A stretch of DNA of 51,843 bases, taken from positions 1 to 51,843 of the forward strand of contig DHEF01000010.1 of assembly GCA_002399735.1 (NCBI GenBank). Direction: 5' to 3'. The translations under genes were made by a program, and so were the position numbers. The stretch is from Chitinophagaceae bacterium UBA4857. Lineage in GTDB: Bacteria; Bacteroidota; Bacteroidia; Chitinophagales; Chitinophagaceae. How positions within the stretch are numbered: position 1 is the stretch's first letter; each line of letters begins with the position of its first letter. Positions 17,883-24,669 of this stretch are shown here, one piece after another. A model generated the notes under the pieces. The model did no database searches. It had not been told where the DNA came from and saw only the letters and a list, made by a program, of their open reading frames with translations.

Positions 17883-18182
17883 TTATGCTTTTATGTTAAT
17901 TACTTGTTTTGGACTGCTTTTACCAAAATACCTGAAGGCCCAGGCCAGGGTAAAGGTTGGGATAAAATCGGTAAACGGTAAAAGCTCTTCTAAAAAGCTA
18001 AGACCGCCACCCAATACACCCATTTTACCGCCAAAAAGCTTGTAAAAAATAACAGCGGAAACGGGTGCCCAAACCAGATCGGTAAATTCGCCCAAAACAG
18101 GAATACTAAACGATGCATACCCTATAAAATCCAGTAAAATACATAGGGGTAATGCGGGAATAGTTTTTTGTGTTTTGTTCAT
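17883..18182 (-). CDS. Small conserved membrane protein
   Basis: A 99-aa protein with three hydrophobic segments (about residues 10-30, 36-56 and 65-85). It has Gly-rich turns (GGKMGVLGGG) and an acidic-Pro motif EELLPFTDFIPT that looks conserved in Bacteroidota homologues. No known enzymatic motif is visible. It is convergent with the SRPBCC gene and shares its terminator. A 15-nt palindrome TTGTCAA-T-TTGACAA lies 57 nt upstream of the start. Confidence 0.75.
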   Translation of the reverse strand: MNKTQKTIPALPLCILLDFIGYASFSIPVLGEFTDLVWAPVSAVIFYKLFGGKMGVLGGGLSFLEELLPFTDFIPTFTLAWAFRYFGKSSPKQVINIKA

Positions 18183-18238
18183 TTTCGTTATTAATAGTTT
18201 AGCTAGATAAGTATCAAATTACATGCTAATGCCGTATT

Positions 18239-18253
18239 TTGTCAATTTGACAA
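18239..18253. promoter_or_regulatory. Operator-like palindrome TTGTCAA-N-TTGACAA
   Basis: A perfect 7-bp inverted repeat around one base lies between the divergent small membrane protein gene and the bactofilin operon. Its size and symmetry suit a dimeric regulator, but no regulator gene is adjacent. Confidence 0.35.
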
Positions 18254-18424
18254 TGCTAAAATTTGTTAACAGTTCGGAAGAGTTGTCGGGAAGAGGAAAT
18301 ACCAGAAGATTAACAAATAACCAATAACCATTAACAATGAACCATGCCACAAGGATTCTTACGTAAGTTTATACACAACTGCGTTATTTTTTAATGAATT
18401 AGTGGGTGAGAAGGCGGGTTTTAT

Positions 18425-18432
18425 TATCTTTA
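18425..18432 (+). promoter_or_regulatory. Probable -7 element of the bactofilin operon
   Basis: TATCTTTA matches TAnnTTTG at seven of eight positions and lies 20 nt before the ATG at 18452. No TTG at a good -33 distance is visible. Confidence 0.4.
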
Positions 18433-18451
18433 ATCGGTTTAACGGGATGTT

Positions 18452-18847
18452 ATGAGTAAACTGGAAGGCGAATCTACGTTTAAGCGACTGCGTAACCGGT
18501 ATCGGATGGTGGTAATGAACGACGATACTTATGAAGAAGTAGTTACGTTTAAGCTTACACGTTTGAGTGTGTATATTATGTTGAGCTCCATATTTGTTAT
18601 ATTGGTGGGGCTTACTGTGGCGTTGATAGTGTTTACTCCATTGCGTTATTACATTCCCGGACAAGTAACCAACCAGTCGGGCCGGGAAATGCGTACCGTT
18701 AAAATGGGCATTGATTCGGTAAGTAGGCAGGTTGAATACAGCGAAAAATATCTTGATAATATAAGAAGAGTTTTAAAAGGAGATGTTGCTATACCGTTGG
18801 ACACCACATTGTTAGAAGTTCCTAAAGATGAATTGTCTGAAGACTAA
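18452..18847 (+). CDS. Membrane-anchored N-terminal half of an M23-type endopeptidase (catalytic domain absent)
   Basis: The 131-aa protein has a short cytoplasmic N-terminus containing RYRMVVMNDDTYEE, one membrane segment (about residues 42-64) and then FTPLRYYIPG. After that comes a coiled-coil-like segment with QVEYSEKYLDNIRRVLKGD. In Bacteroidota as I know them this is the N-terminal anchor of an M23 peptidoglycan endopeptidase that sits before bactofilin. There the chain continues into a LytM domain with HxxxD and HxH motifs. Here it stops after an acidic tail, and bactofilin starts 12 nt later, so the domain is missing and not displaced. It may still couple bactofilin to the envelope. 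Confidence 0.75.
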   Translation: MSKLEGESTFKRLRNRYRMVVMNDDTYEEVVTFKLTRLSVYIMLSSIFVILVGLTVALIVFTPLRYYIPGQVTNQSGREMRTVKMGIDSVSRQVEYSEKYLDNIRRVLKGDVAIPLDTTLLEVPKDELSED

Positions 18848-18859
18848 AACCAACATAAT

Positions 18860-19276
18860 ATGTTCAATAATCCTAAAAAAACCGGTAGTACCGAAAAATC
18901 TTCGTCCGGTAGTGCCGCCACCCTTGTAAGTGCCGGTACCACCCTTAGTGGCGATATTAACAGCGATACGGACTTACGTATTGATGGTACTGTAAAAGGC
19001 AACATTCAATGTGCTGCTAAAGTAGTAGTAGGTACCAACGGCGTGGTAGAAGGTGATATAACCGGTGTACAGGCCGATATTGTAGGTAAAGTAACCGGTA
19101 CTATTCGTGCCAAAGAACTGGTACAGCTACGTGGCGAGTGTATTGTAACCGGCAATTTATTTGCTGGTAAATTACAGGTTGAGCCCACTGCTACTTTTAA
19201 CGGCGAATGCCGCATGGGCAACAATATTGTGGAAATGAAAAAAGAAAACAAACTGGCTCCTGCTGTTGCAAAATAA
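18860..19276 (+). CDS. Bactofilin (polymer-forming cytoskeletal protein)
   Basis: Bactofilins polymerise without nucleotides into filaments that position envelope enzymes and shape the cell. The 138-aa protein has a Ser/Thr-rich N-terminal tail and then the DUF583 beta-helix (about residues 22-125). Its characteristic repeats include TTLSGDINSDTDLRIDGTVKG, VVGTNGVVEGDI and ATFNGECRMG. The length is typical. It lies in an operon with the M23-like anchor gene upstream (12-nt gap) and overlaps the AtpZ start by 11 nt, so translation is probably coupled. Confidence 0.95.
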   Translation: MFNNPKKTGSTEKSSSGSAATLVSAGTTLSGDINSDTDLRIDGTVKGNIQCAAKVVVGTNGVVEGDITGVQADIVGKVTGTIRAKELVQLRGECIVTGNLFAGKLQVEPTATFNGECRMGNNIVEMKKENKLAPAVAK

Positions 19277-19499
19277 ACGGAACAAATCGCAAAAAACGTT
19301 TTTACGTTACCTTGGGCTTGGCTCGCAACTATTAGTTATGTTGGCCGGGGCGGTTTTTGGCGGTATATGGCTGGATGAAAAATTAGATGTATCGCCGTTA
19401 CTTACCTGTGCCTTACCTTTGCTGGTATTAGTGGGTGTGTTTTACTCCCTTATCAGGCAAACAACAAAAAAGAATAAAGATGGTAGGAGCAATAACTAG
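19266..19499 (+). CDS. AtpZ/AtpI family membrane protein
   Basis: AtpZ-type proteins are small two-helix membrane proteins encoded before ATP synthase operons and implicated in its assembly or in Mg/Ca transport. The 77-aa protein has a basic start and two membrane helices (about residues 16-35 and 43-62) with the signature GAVFGGIWLDEKL between them. The start is a TTG overlapping the bactofilin stop by 11 nt; no ATG occurs before the first helix, so TTG is the best choice. It overlaps the next gene by 20 nt. No ATP synthase structural gene follows. Confidence 0.82.
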   Translation: MQNKRNKSQKTFLRYLGLGSQLLVMLAGAVFGGIWLDEKLDVSPLLTCALPLLVLVGVFYSLIRQTTKKNKDGRSNN

Positions 19500-19893
19500 G
19501 TCGTCAACTTTCACAAAATCGTTAATTGCATTTGTTATAATTACTTTAGTAACCATTGCCGGAAAAAATTGGCTGGCCGCACAGTTAATTGATTACAGGG
19601 TAATACTGGGTGGTAATATTTTATTGTTTCTTATAAGCGTGGTTACAACGGCCATGTCGGTTAATACACTTAAAAACCCCAATCCGCATGCATTTGTACG
19701 TGCGGTATATGCCGGTTTTTTGTTACGCTTATTTGCCTGCGCCATTGCAGCCGTTATATACATTGTATTTGCCAAAGAAGGCGTAAATAAATACGGTTTA
19801 TTTTTAAGCATGTTAACCTATTTTGTTTACACGGCTATTGAGGTAACATCTATCCAAAAAATACTAAGAGAAAAGAGGAATAAGAATGCCTAA
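19480..19893 (+). CDS. AtpI-like four-helix membrane protein
   Basis: A 137-aa protein with four membrane helices (about residues 9-28, 36-56, 68-93 and 99-121). It has the size and position of the unnamed membrane protein that often lies between AtpZ and atpB in Bacteroidota. I chose the ATG at 19480, which overlaps the AtpZ gene by 20 nt and matches the tight operon. It overlaps the SprT-like gene by 8 nt. The role as an ATP synthase assembly factor is inferred only from position. Confidence 0.65.
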   Translation: MVGAITRSSTFTKSLIAFVIITLVTIAGKNWLAAQLIDYRVILGGNILLFLISVVTTAMSVNTLKNPNPHAFVRAVYAGFLLRLFACAIAAVIYIVFAKEGVNKYGLFLSMLTYFVYTAIEVTSIQKILREKRNKNA

Positions 19894-20515
19894 AAAGGAT
19901 GTTCCCATTGCACAACTTCAGGATTTTTTGCCCGATGGTGTGTATGCTGCCGTACTGCAGTACCTTAACCAATACAAGGTGCATCTTACCATTACCAAAG
20001 AACGAAAATCGGTATTGGGCGATTACCGACACCGTACTATACAACAAAGGCACCGCATTAGCATAAACGGCAACCTTAACAAATACTCCTTTTTAATTAC
20101 ATTGTTACACGAGTTGGCACATTTGCTCACATTTGAACAGTTTGGCAATCGTGTGCAAGCACATGGTAAAGAGTGGAAAGCGGTTTACGGGCAAGTATTA
20201 CAACAGTTTGTATTAACCAAAGTTTTTCCGGAAGATATAGAAAGTGAGTTGCTGCAATCCTTAAAAAATCCGGCTGCATCCAGTTGTGCCGAAGAGGGTT
20301 TACTGCGTGTTTTAAGACGTTACGATAAAGTTCCCGCATCGCAAAAACTGGTAGAAGAGTTACCTGACGAAAGTTTATTTGCCACCAGCGATGGCCGCAT
20401 TTTTCAGAAAGGTAAAAAACTGCGTAAACGTTATTTGTGTAAAGAACTAAAAACCGGCAAAACCTATTTATTCAGCGGTTTGTATCCGGCACATGTAGTA
20501 CAAATTACGGATTAG
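19886..20515 (+). CDS. SprT-like zinc metalloprotease
   Basis: The SprT family includes the eukaryotic protease Spartan, which degrades DNA-protein crosslinks. The 209-aa protein has the zinc-binding HELAH motif (His75-Glu76-His79) and a further His in the HGKEW motif (His93), as in SprT-like domains. The C-terminal part (about 150-209) contains a Lys-rich beta segment (GRIFQKGKKLRKRYLC) with a Cys. The family's usual CxxC zinc ribbon is not complete. It is the last gene of the bactofilin/AtpZ operon, with an 8-nt overlap to the previous one. The substrate is unknown. Confidence 0.85.
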   Translation: MPKKDVPIAQLQDFLPDGVYAAVLQYLNQYKVHLTITKERKSVLGDYRHRTIQQRHRISINGNLNKYSFLITLLHELAHLLTFEQFGNRVQAHGKEWKAVYGQVLQQFVLTKVFPEDIESELLQSLKNPAASSCAEEGLLRVLRRYDKVPASQKLVEELPDESLFATSDGRIFQKGKKLRKRYLCKELKTGKTYLFSGLYPAHVVQITD

Positions 20516-20825
20516 AAAAAAAGTTAGAGAAGTTCAAGAGGTTTAGGAGGTTCCATAAGTTCAAAGTTTACTGCTATGCGAAACTTGTAGTTTCGCATTA
20601 TTATTCTATCGCCGAAGGCGATTAATCAACTATTTTTATTAGCCAACAGCAGTAATACTAATCATCGTCCCTTGCGTCGCACTCTTGTGCTGTAGTAATT
20701 CTATTCAACAAGCCACCCCAATGTATTAAAGAAGTATAAGACCTTACACCGCCCCTCCAAGGAGGGGAAGAACCCTATTTTAATAAAGTCTGGTAATGCT
20801 TCTACTATTAACAATGAACCATTAA
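20516..20825. other. Spacer of 310 nt filled with repeats
   Basis: After the SprT-like gene the spacer holds GTTCAA-type simple repeats. Two tandem hairpins follow (20577-20597, TGCGAAACT/AGTTTCGCA; 20608-20622, ATCGCC/GGCGAT). Next is an R1 fragment with TTGCGTCGCACTCTTGTGC and TAGTAATTCTATTCA (about 20660-20712). A short palindrome GCCCCTCC-AA-GGAGGGG (near 20751) and ACCATTAACTATGAACC strings complete it. No ORF is present. The first hairpin may serve as the operon terminator. Confidence 0.6.
20577..20622. repeat. Tandem hairpin repeat R5, copy 1
   Basis: Two perfect hairpins: a 9-bp stem with a TGT loop and a 6-bp stem with a GAA loop, 10 nt apart. A degenerate copy with the same order and spacing lies at 33161-33211. 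Confidence 0.6.
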
Positions 20826-21344
20826 CTATGAACCAATAACCAAATCACTATACGAAACCGCTACAAAATCTTTCTCTTCAATACCTAAAAAATCTTTGTA
20901 AAAATTGGCTTGCTCTTGTATCGCTTCAAGCGTAGCATGTTGTTCATCGGCTATGGCTTCTACCTCTACAAAAGTGCCCAGGTTTTCCAGTATATCAAAA
21001 TGGAATTTTACATTATCAACAAAGTAAATCTTCCTGCTTTTTTTTACCAATACCTTAATGCCCAATGTTTTTACCAGAATAGCTTTTAAAGTAGCATCAG
21101 GTTGGTGTTTGTATAACAAAATATCTGATTGTTTGGCACCGGCAATATTGGGTCTTATATAATGTATCAATGCGTTTTCTATGTTTCCCTCTCTTAATTT
21201 TAATCTGCCTTCGGTTACATTAAAATAAGTATCAATCTGTACATCGATGCCTTTAAAAACAGGATTTAGGGTGAGTAACTTTTCTTCTAAAACAGCTAAT
21301 TGTGTAGTGACAGCTTTAAATTCAAAATTCAGCTTTACAGACAT
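20826..21344 (-). CDS. CYTH-domain protein (class IV adenylate cyclase / ThTPase-like)
   Basis: CYTH proteins hydrolyse or cyclise triphosphorylated substrates (thiamine triphosphate, inorganic triphosphate or ATP) inside a beta tunnel lined with Lys, Arg and Glu. The 172-aa protein opens with LNFEFKA, corresponding to the family's ExExK segment. It continues with DTYFNVTEGRLKLREG, LVKKSRKIYFVDNVKFHFDILENLGTFVEVEA and a C-terminal helix, as in CyaB-type members. I chose the ATG at 21344 because the alternative at 21356 would fall inside the -7 element. With the expected start site near 21350 the leader is only about 6 nt. Substrate not assigned. Confidence 0.85.
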   Translation of the reverse strand: MSVKLNFEFKAVTTQLAVLEEKLLTLNPVFKGIDVQIDTYFNVTEGRLKLREGNIENALIHYIRPNIAGAKQSDILLYKHQPDATLKAILVKTLGIKVLVKKSRKIYFVDNVKFHFDILENLGTFVEVEAIADEQHATLEAIQEQANFYKDFLGIEEKDFVAVSYSDLVIGS

Positions 21345-21353
21345 TTTTTTTAT

Positions 21354-21386
21354 CAAAGTTATTGGTTTAAATACGGAGTATTACAA
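21354..21386 (-). promoter_or_regulatory. Promoter of the CYTH gene
   Basis: On the minus strand, TTG (21386-21384), a 22-nt spacer and TAACTTTG (21361-21354) fit the Bacteroidota consensus. It decides the start codon at 21344 and predicts an almost leaderless mRNA. Confidence 0.6.
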
Positions 21387-21476
21387 AATGCTGAATAGAA
21401 TTACCGGCACTCCGATTAAAATACGGATTACTGCATTTTGGCCAATAGAATTGATGCAGTACAAGAGTGAGTCTTT

Positions 21477-21540
21477 AATTCATTTCCACTGGAAATAAAT
21501 TAAATCCCGATCCTATCGGATCGCAAGGGACGATGATAGT
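21477..21540 (+). repeat. Palindromic intergenic repeat R2, copy 2
   Basis: It contains CATTTCCACTGGAAAT, then TAAATCCCGATCC-TAT-CGGATCGCAAGGGACG, in which GATCC/GGATC pair. The downstream GATGATAGTAGC string is the reverse complement of a module in the R2 copy at 51600. Confidence 0.7.
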
Positions 21541-21689
21541 AGCAATGTAGCTGATAACATAAAATATGTATGCTGTGTCAGACTCTACCTAAGCCCCTCC
21601 TTCGGAGGTTCACGAAGGGGAGTAATGAAGTTAGGGGGAGGCTTTTCCAAATCACCAAATTATCTAATTATCTAATTGCCTCTTATCGT

Positions 21690-21697
21690 TATTTTTG
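21690..21697 (+). promoter_or_regulatory. -7 element of the ABC transporter gene
   Basis: TATTTTTG is a perfect TAnnTTTG ending only 4 nt before the ATG at 21702. The predicted start site (about 21701) would make the transcript leaderless. No well-placed -33 TTG is seen. Confidence 0.5.
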
Positions 21698-21701
21698 CAG
21701 C

Positions 21702-23522
21702 ATGAAGCATTTAAGGGCGCTTAATAAATATTTTTGGAAATACAGGTGGCGTTTGGGCTTCGGTGTTTTTTTTGTGGTCTTATCCAACTATTTCAATGTG
21801 TTGGCCCCGCAACTTACGGGCTATGTTATTGATTATGTAAATCACTCCCTGCAATTTAACGGCGCAGCACCTTCTACCGATGGCAAATCGTACGATATTT
21901 TAATAAAACAGCTTATAAACTACATTACTAACTTAAACGGAGCTTGGAGTGTGGTGGTTTTATGTGTGGTGGTACTGATTGTACTGGCCTTACTAAAAGC
22001 TTTTTTTCTTTTCTTAATGCGGCAGACCATTATTGTCATGAGCCGCTTAATTGAGTACGACCAAAAAAACGAAGTGTACAAACATTACCAGCAATTGGAT
22101 GCCCTGTTTTACAAACGCAACAGTACCGGTGACTTAATGAACCGTATAACGGAAGATGTGAGCCGTGTACGTATGTTTACCGGCCCGGCTATTATGTATG
22201 TGGTAAACTTAGTAACCATTATTGGTTTTAGTGTGTTTTTTATGTTTCAGCGCAGTCCGGAACTAACCATTTATGTACTATTGCCATTACCTATTCTGGC
22301 CATCATTATTTATGTGGTTAACCAACGTATACACAAACAGAGTGAGGTTATACAGGAATCCTTATCGGCTTTAACCACCAATGCGCAGGAGTCCTATGCA
22401 GGTATACGGGTAATTAAATCCTTTACACAGGAAAATACGATGCTGCGTTTTTTTACCCAAAACAGTGAGAAATACAGGCAGAGTGCGGTAGGATTGGCTA
22501 AGATAGAAGCTTTATATTTTCCGGCCATAACCTTGTTGATTGGCTTAAGTACATTATTAACCATCATGATTGGCGGCCTGTACTATATTAACGGCACGCA
22601 TAATATTGGCCCCGGAACTATTGTGGAGTTTGTAATATATGTAAACATGCTTACGTTTCCGGTAAGTGCCATCGGGCTTACGGCCAGTATGATACAACGT
22701 GCCGCAGCTTCGCAAAAAAGATTGAACGAATTTTTAGATACTAAATCTGCTATTACCGATCAACCATTGGCAAGGGATATTCCGTTGAAAGGTGATATTG
22801 TTTTTAATAATGTAACCCTGCGTTATCCCGATACCGGTATCTATGCCTTAAAACAGTTTAACCTGCATATTAAATCGGGCGAAAAAATTGCCATATTTGG
22901 CCGTACCGGTAGCGGAAAAACTACGTTGGCGCAATTACTTTTGCGTATGTACGATCCGCAGGAAGGGCATCTAAGTATTGATGGGGTAGATGTGAGAGAC
23001 ATTAAACTGGCATCGTTACGCCGGCAGATAAGTTATGTACCGCAGGATGTGTTTTTATTCAGTGATACGATTTATAACAATATTGCGTCCGGTGAAGCCA
23101 ATGTAACCGAAGAGCAGGTATACGAAGCCGCCAGGCAAGCAGGTGTGCATGAGGAAATTTTACGTTTCCCGCAACAATACCAAACCGTTGTAGGCGAGAG
23201 AGGCGTAACCTTAAGCGGCGGACAGAAACAGCGTGTATCTATTGCAAGGGCTATTATTAAAAATCCACATATTTTATTGTTTGACGATTGTTTAAGTGCC
23301 GTAGATGCGAAGACTGAAAGTTTAATTACCGGACATTTAAACAATTACCTGCATAACAAAACTGCCATCATTATTACGCACCGCATTTTTGCCTCTTTAC
23401 AATTTGACAAAATTTTTGTGCTGGACGAAGGCGAAGTAATTGAACAAGGCACGCATGAGGAATTACTGCAAATTCCGGACGGATATTATGCTGCACTATA
23501 CCAGCAACAGAAGAAAGCTTAA
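21702..23522 (+). CDS. ABC exporter half-transporter (membrane and ATPase domains fused)
   Basis: A 606-aa inner-membrane type IV ABC exporter. The six-helix membrane domain spans about residues 15-330. The nucleotide-binding domain has Walker A GRTGSGKTT, signature LSGGQKQR, Walker B ILLFDD, D-loop SAVDAKTE and H-loop ITHR. The residue after Walker B is Asp instead of the usual catalytic Glu. This is the pattern of MdlA/YheI-type subunits that pair with a second half-transporter carrying Glu. No partner gene is adjacent. I chose the ATG at 21702 because it follows a promoter-like TATTTTTG and starts the conserved MKHLRALNKYFWKYRW; the longer upstream reading runs through repeat DNA. Substrate unknown. 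Confidence 0.93.
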   Translation: MKHLRALNKYFWKYRWRLGFGVFFVVLSNYFNVLAPQLTGYVIDYVNHSLQFNGAAPSTDGKSYDILIKQLINYITNLNGAWSVVVLCVVVLIVLALLKAFFLFLMRQTIIVMSRLIEYDQKNEVYKHYQQLDALFYKRNSTGDLMNRITEDVSRVRMFTGPAIMYVVNLVTIIGFSVFFMFQRSPELTIYVLLPLPILAIIIYVVNQRIHKQSEVIQESLSALTTNAQESYAGIRVIKSFTQENTMLRFFTQNSEKYRQSAVGLAKIEALYFPAITLLIGLSTLLTIMIGGLYYINGTHNIGPGTIVEFVIYVNMLTFPVSAIGLTASMIQRAAASQKRLNEFLDTKSAITDQPLARDIPLKGDIVFNNVTLRYPDTGIYALKQFNLHIKSGEKIAIFGRTGSGKTTLAQLLLRMYDPQEGHLSIDGVDVRDIKLASLRRQISYVPQDVFLFSDTIYNNIASGEANVTEEQVYEAARQAGVHEEILRFPQQYQTVVGERGVTLSGGQKQRVSIARAIIKNPHILLFDDCLSAVDAKTESLITGHLNNYLHNKTAIIITHRIFASLQFDKIFVLDEGEVIEQGTHEELLQIPDGYYAALYQQQKKA

Positions 23523-23544
23523 GTCATTTTATTTAAACAGTTTT

Positions 23545-23895
23545 ATGTCTGCTACCATTAATTATAACAATAGAAAGTTTTGTGCTATTGAGAATTCCGA
23601 AAACGGAGAAGTAGATGCTGCACTGGTTTTCTATTATCAACAAGAAGGAAATATTCTCAGTTGTTCTTATACCGGTGCAAAAATTTTACAGGGACATTTA
23701 TTAGGATTAGTAAATGATGATGGCAGCATTCATATGCGTTACCACCAGGTTAATATTCAACACCAACTGTTAACCGGTATCTGTACCTCCACGCCGGAAA
23801 TTATGCCCGATGGTAAAATTAAATTACATGAAGTCTGGCAATGGACAAGTGGTGATAAAAGCGAAGGAAAATCGGTATTGATAGAGATAGATTAA
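23545..23895 (+). CDS. Small conserved protein often labelled 'N-acetylglutamate synthase'
   Basis: The 116-aa protein starts INYNNRKFCAIENSENGEV and continues with FYYQQEGNILSCSYTGAKILQGHLLG, MRYHQVN, GICTSTPEI and KIKLHEVWQWTSGDKSEG. I recognise this as a widespread Bacteroidota family of about 115 aa. Databases often name it n-acetylglutamate synthase, although it has no GNAT or amino-acid-kinase motif. Its strand-rich, evenly spaced 'GxxxGxxxLxLxxDxG' look suggests an antiparallel beta barrel. The true function is unknown. I chose the ATG at 23545, 22 nt past the ABC transporter stop, so the two may be co-transcribed. Confidence 0.75.
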   Translation: MSATINYNNRKFCAIENSENGEVDAALVFYYQQEGNILSCSYTGAKILQGHLLGLVNDDGSIHMRYHQVNIQHQLLTGICTSTPEIMPDGKIKLHEVWQWTSGDKSEGKSVLIEID

Positions 23896-24188
23896 ATTTT
23901 CCCGGTCGAGTCCATAGCCAGCGTACAAAGCTTGTGTGAGACCCGGCTGAGAAGTTGCTGTTAAATTTAATCGAATTAAAAGAATCTGTCAGGCTGAGCC
24001 TGGCGAAGCCCGATAAAAATTTTTATTCCGCTGTGTAACCCTTCGTCAAGCTCCCACGCTATGCGGGGTTAAAAACAGGGTGACAAAGACTCTAATTTTC
24101 TTACGCCGCGTCCGTAGCCAACGCACAAGGCTTGTATGAGACTCGTCTGAGAAGTATAGACTCATTTATAAATATTCAAACCAATATT
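23896..24188. repeat. Direct-repeat-bounded intergenic element
   Basis: Two diverged copies of a 46-nt unit (GTCCRTAGCCARCGYACAA, then GCTTGTRTGAGACYCG and CTGAGAAGT) lie near 23909-23955 and 24110-24156. Between them is a dispersed-repeat core, GTCAGGCTGAGCCTGGCGAAGCC, and the pairing strings CCCTTCGTCAAGCTC and CAGGGTGACA. No ORF is visible. This looks like an element of dispersed palindromic type, flanked by a direct duplication. Confidence 0.6.
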
Positions 24189-24494
24189 ATGATTTTAGAA
24201 GTTGCCATGCTACAAGTAATAGCCGGAAAAGAAAAATCTTTTGAGCAGGACTTTGATACAGCCGGTCAATACATCAGCAGTATTAAAGGTTATATCAAAC
24301 ATTCATTGAAAAAATGCATAGAACTACCCAATAAATATATTTTATTGGTAGAGTGGGAAACACTGGAAGATCATACCATCGGCTTCCGTCAATCAGCCGC
24401 TTACCTGGAATGGAAAAAACTATTACATCATTATTACGATCCGTTTCCTACGGTTGAACACTTTGAAGAAGTAGTAACAGCCACAAAACCATAA
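24189..24494 (+). CDS. Antibiotic biosynthesis monooxygenase (ABM) family protein
   Basis: The 101-aa protein has a ferredoxin-like dimeric alpha/beta barrel pattern. Strand one is ILEVAMLQVIAGKEKSFEQDF, the helix follows, and then GYIKHSLKKCIELPNKYILLVEWETLEDHTIGFRQSAAYLEWKKLL. The LLVEWETLEDH and FRQSxxYxxWxxLL motifs are typical of ABM proteins, which are mostly cofactor-free oxygenases or of unknown role. I chose the ATG at 24189; the upstream reading would run into the repeat element. The gene is followed by a repeat-rich spacer and the convergent exonuclease gene. Confidence 0.82.
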   Translation: MILEVAMLQVIAGKEKSFEQDFDTAGQYISSIKGYIKHSLKKCIELPNKYILLVEWETLEDHTIGFRQSAAYLEWKKLLHHYYDPFPTVEHFEEVVTATKP

Positions 24495-24537
24495 TTGCTG
24501 TTTTGCTATTAACCATTAACGATGAACTATATTCTAT

Positions 24538-24657
24538 TGATGAAGGGCTGCCCGACTGGCAGCAGTAGCTGTAATGGTGCGTTGGAAGGCAGCATGGGCA
24601 TTGCACTACTGCAGAAGGCGGGAACAGAAGTTGAATAGCATTACAACTGCTGATAGC
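24538..24657 (-). repeat. Diverged R3-like repeat, copy D
   Basis: The spacer between the ABM gene and the exonuclease stop has GATGAAGGGCTG, AGTAGCTG, GGAAGGC, GCACTAC and GCTGATAGCC in the order of R3 copy B, with much weaker similarity. The assignment is tentative. Confidence 0.35.
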
Positions 24658-24669
24658 CACAAGGAAAAA

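Larger units (their letters stand above)
21345..21701. other. Spacer between the CYTH and ABC transporter genes
   Basis: The 357-nt spacer carries the CYTH promoter, an R1 module (ACAAAATGCTGAATAGAATTAC, about 21383-21404), R2 copy 2 (21477-21540) and a palindromic CCTAAGCCCCTCC...GGGGGAGGC element (21588-21642). It ends with the AAATTATCTAATTATCTAATTGCC simple repeat and a -7 element for the ABC gene. Confidence 0.55.

Noticed and set aside
21570..21701. N-terminal extension of the ABC transporter
   Set aside because: The extension runs through a palindromic repeat and AATTATC tracts, contains no family residues, and a perfect -7 element sits at its end.
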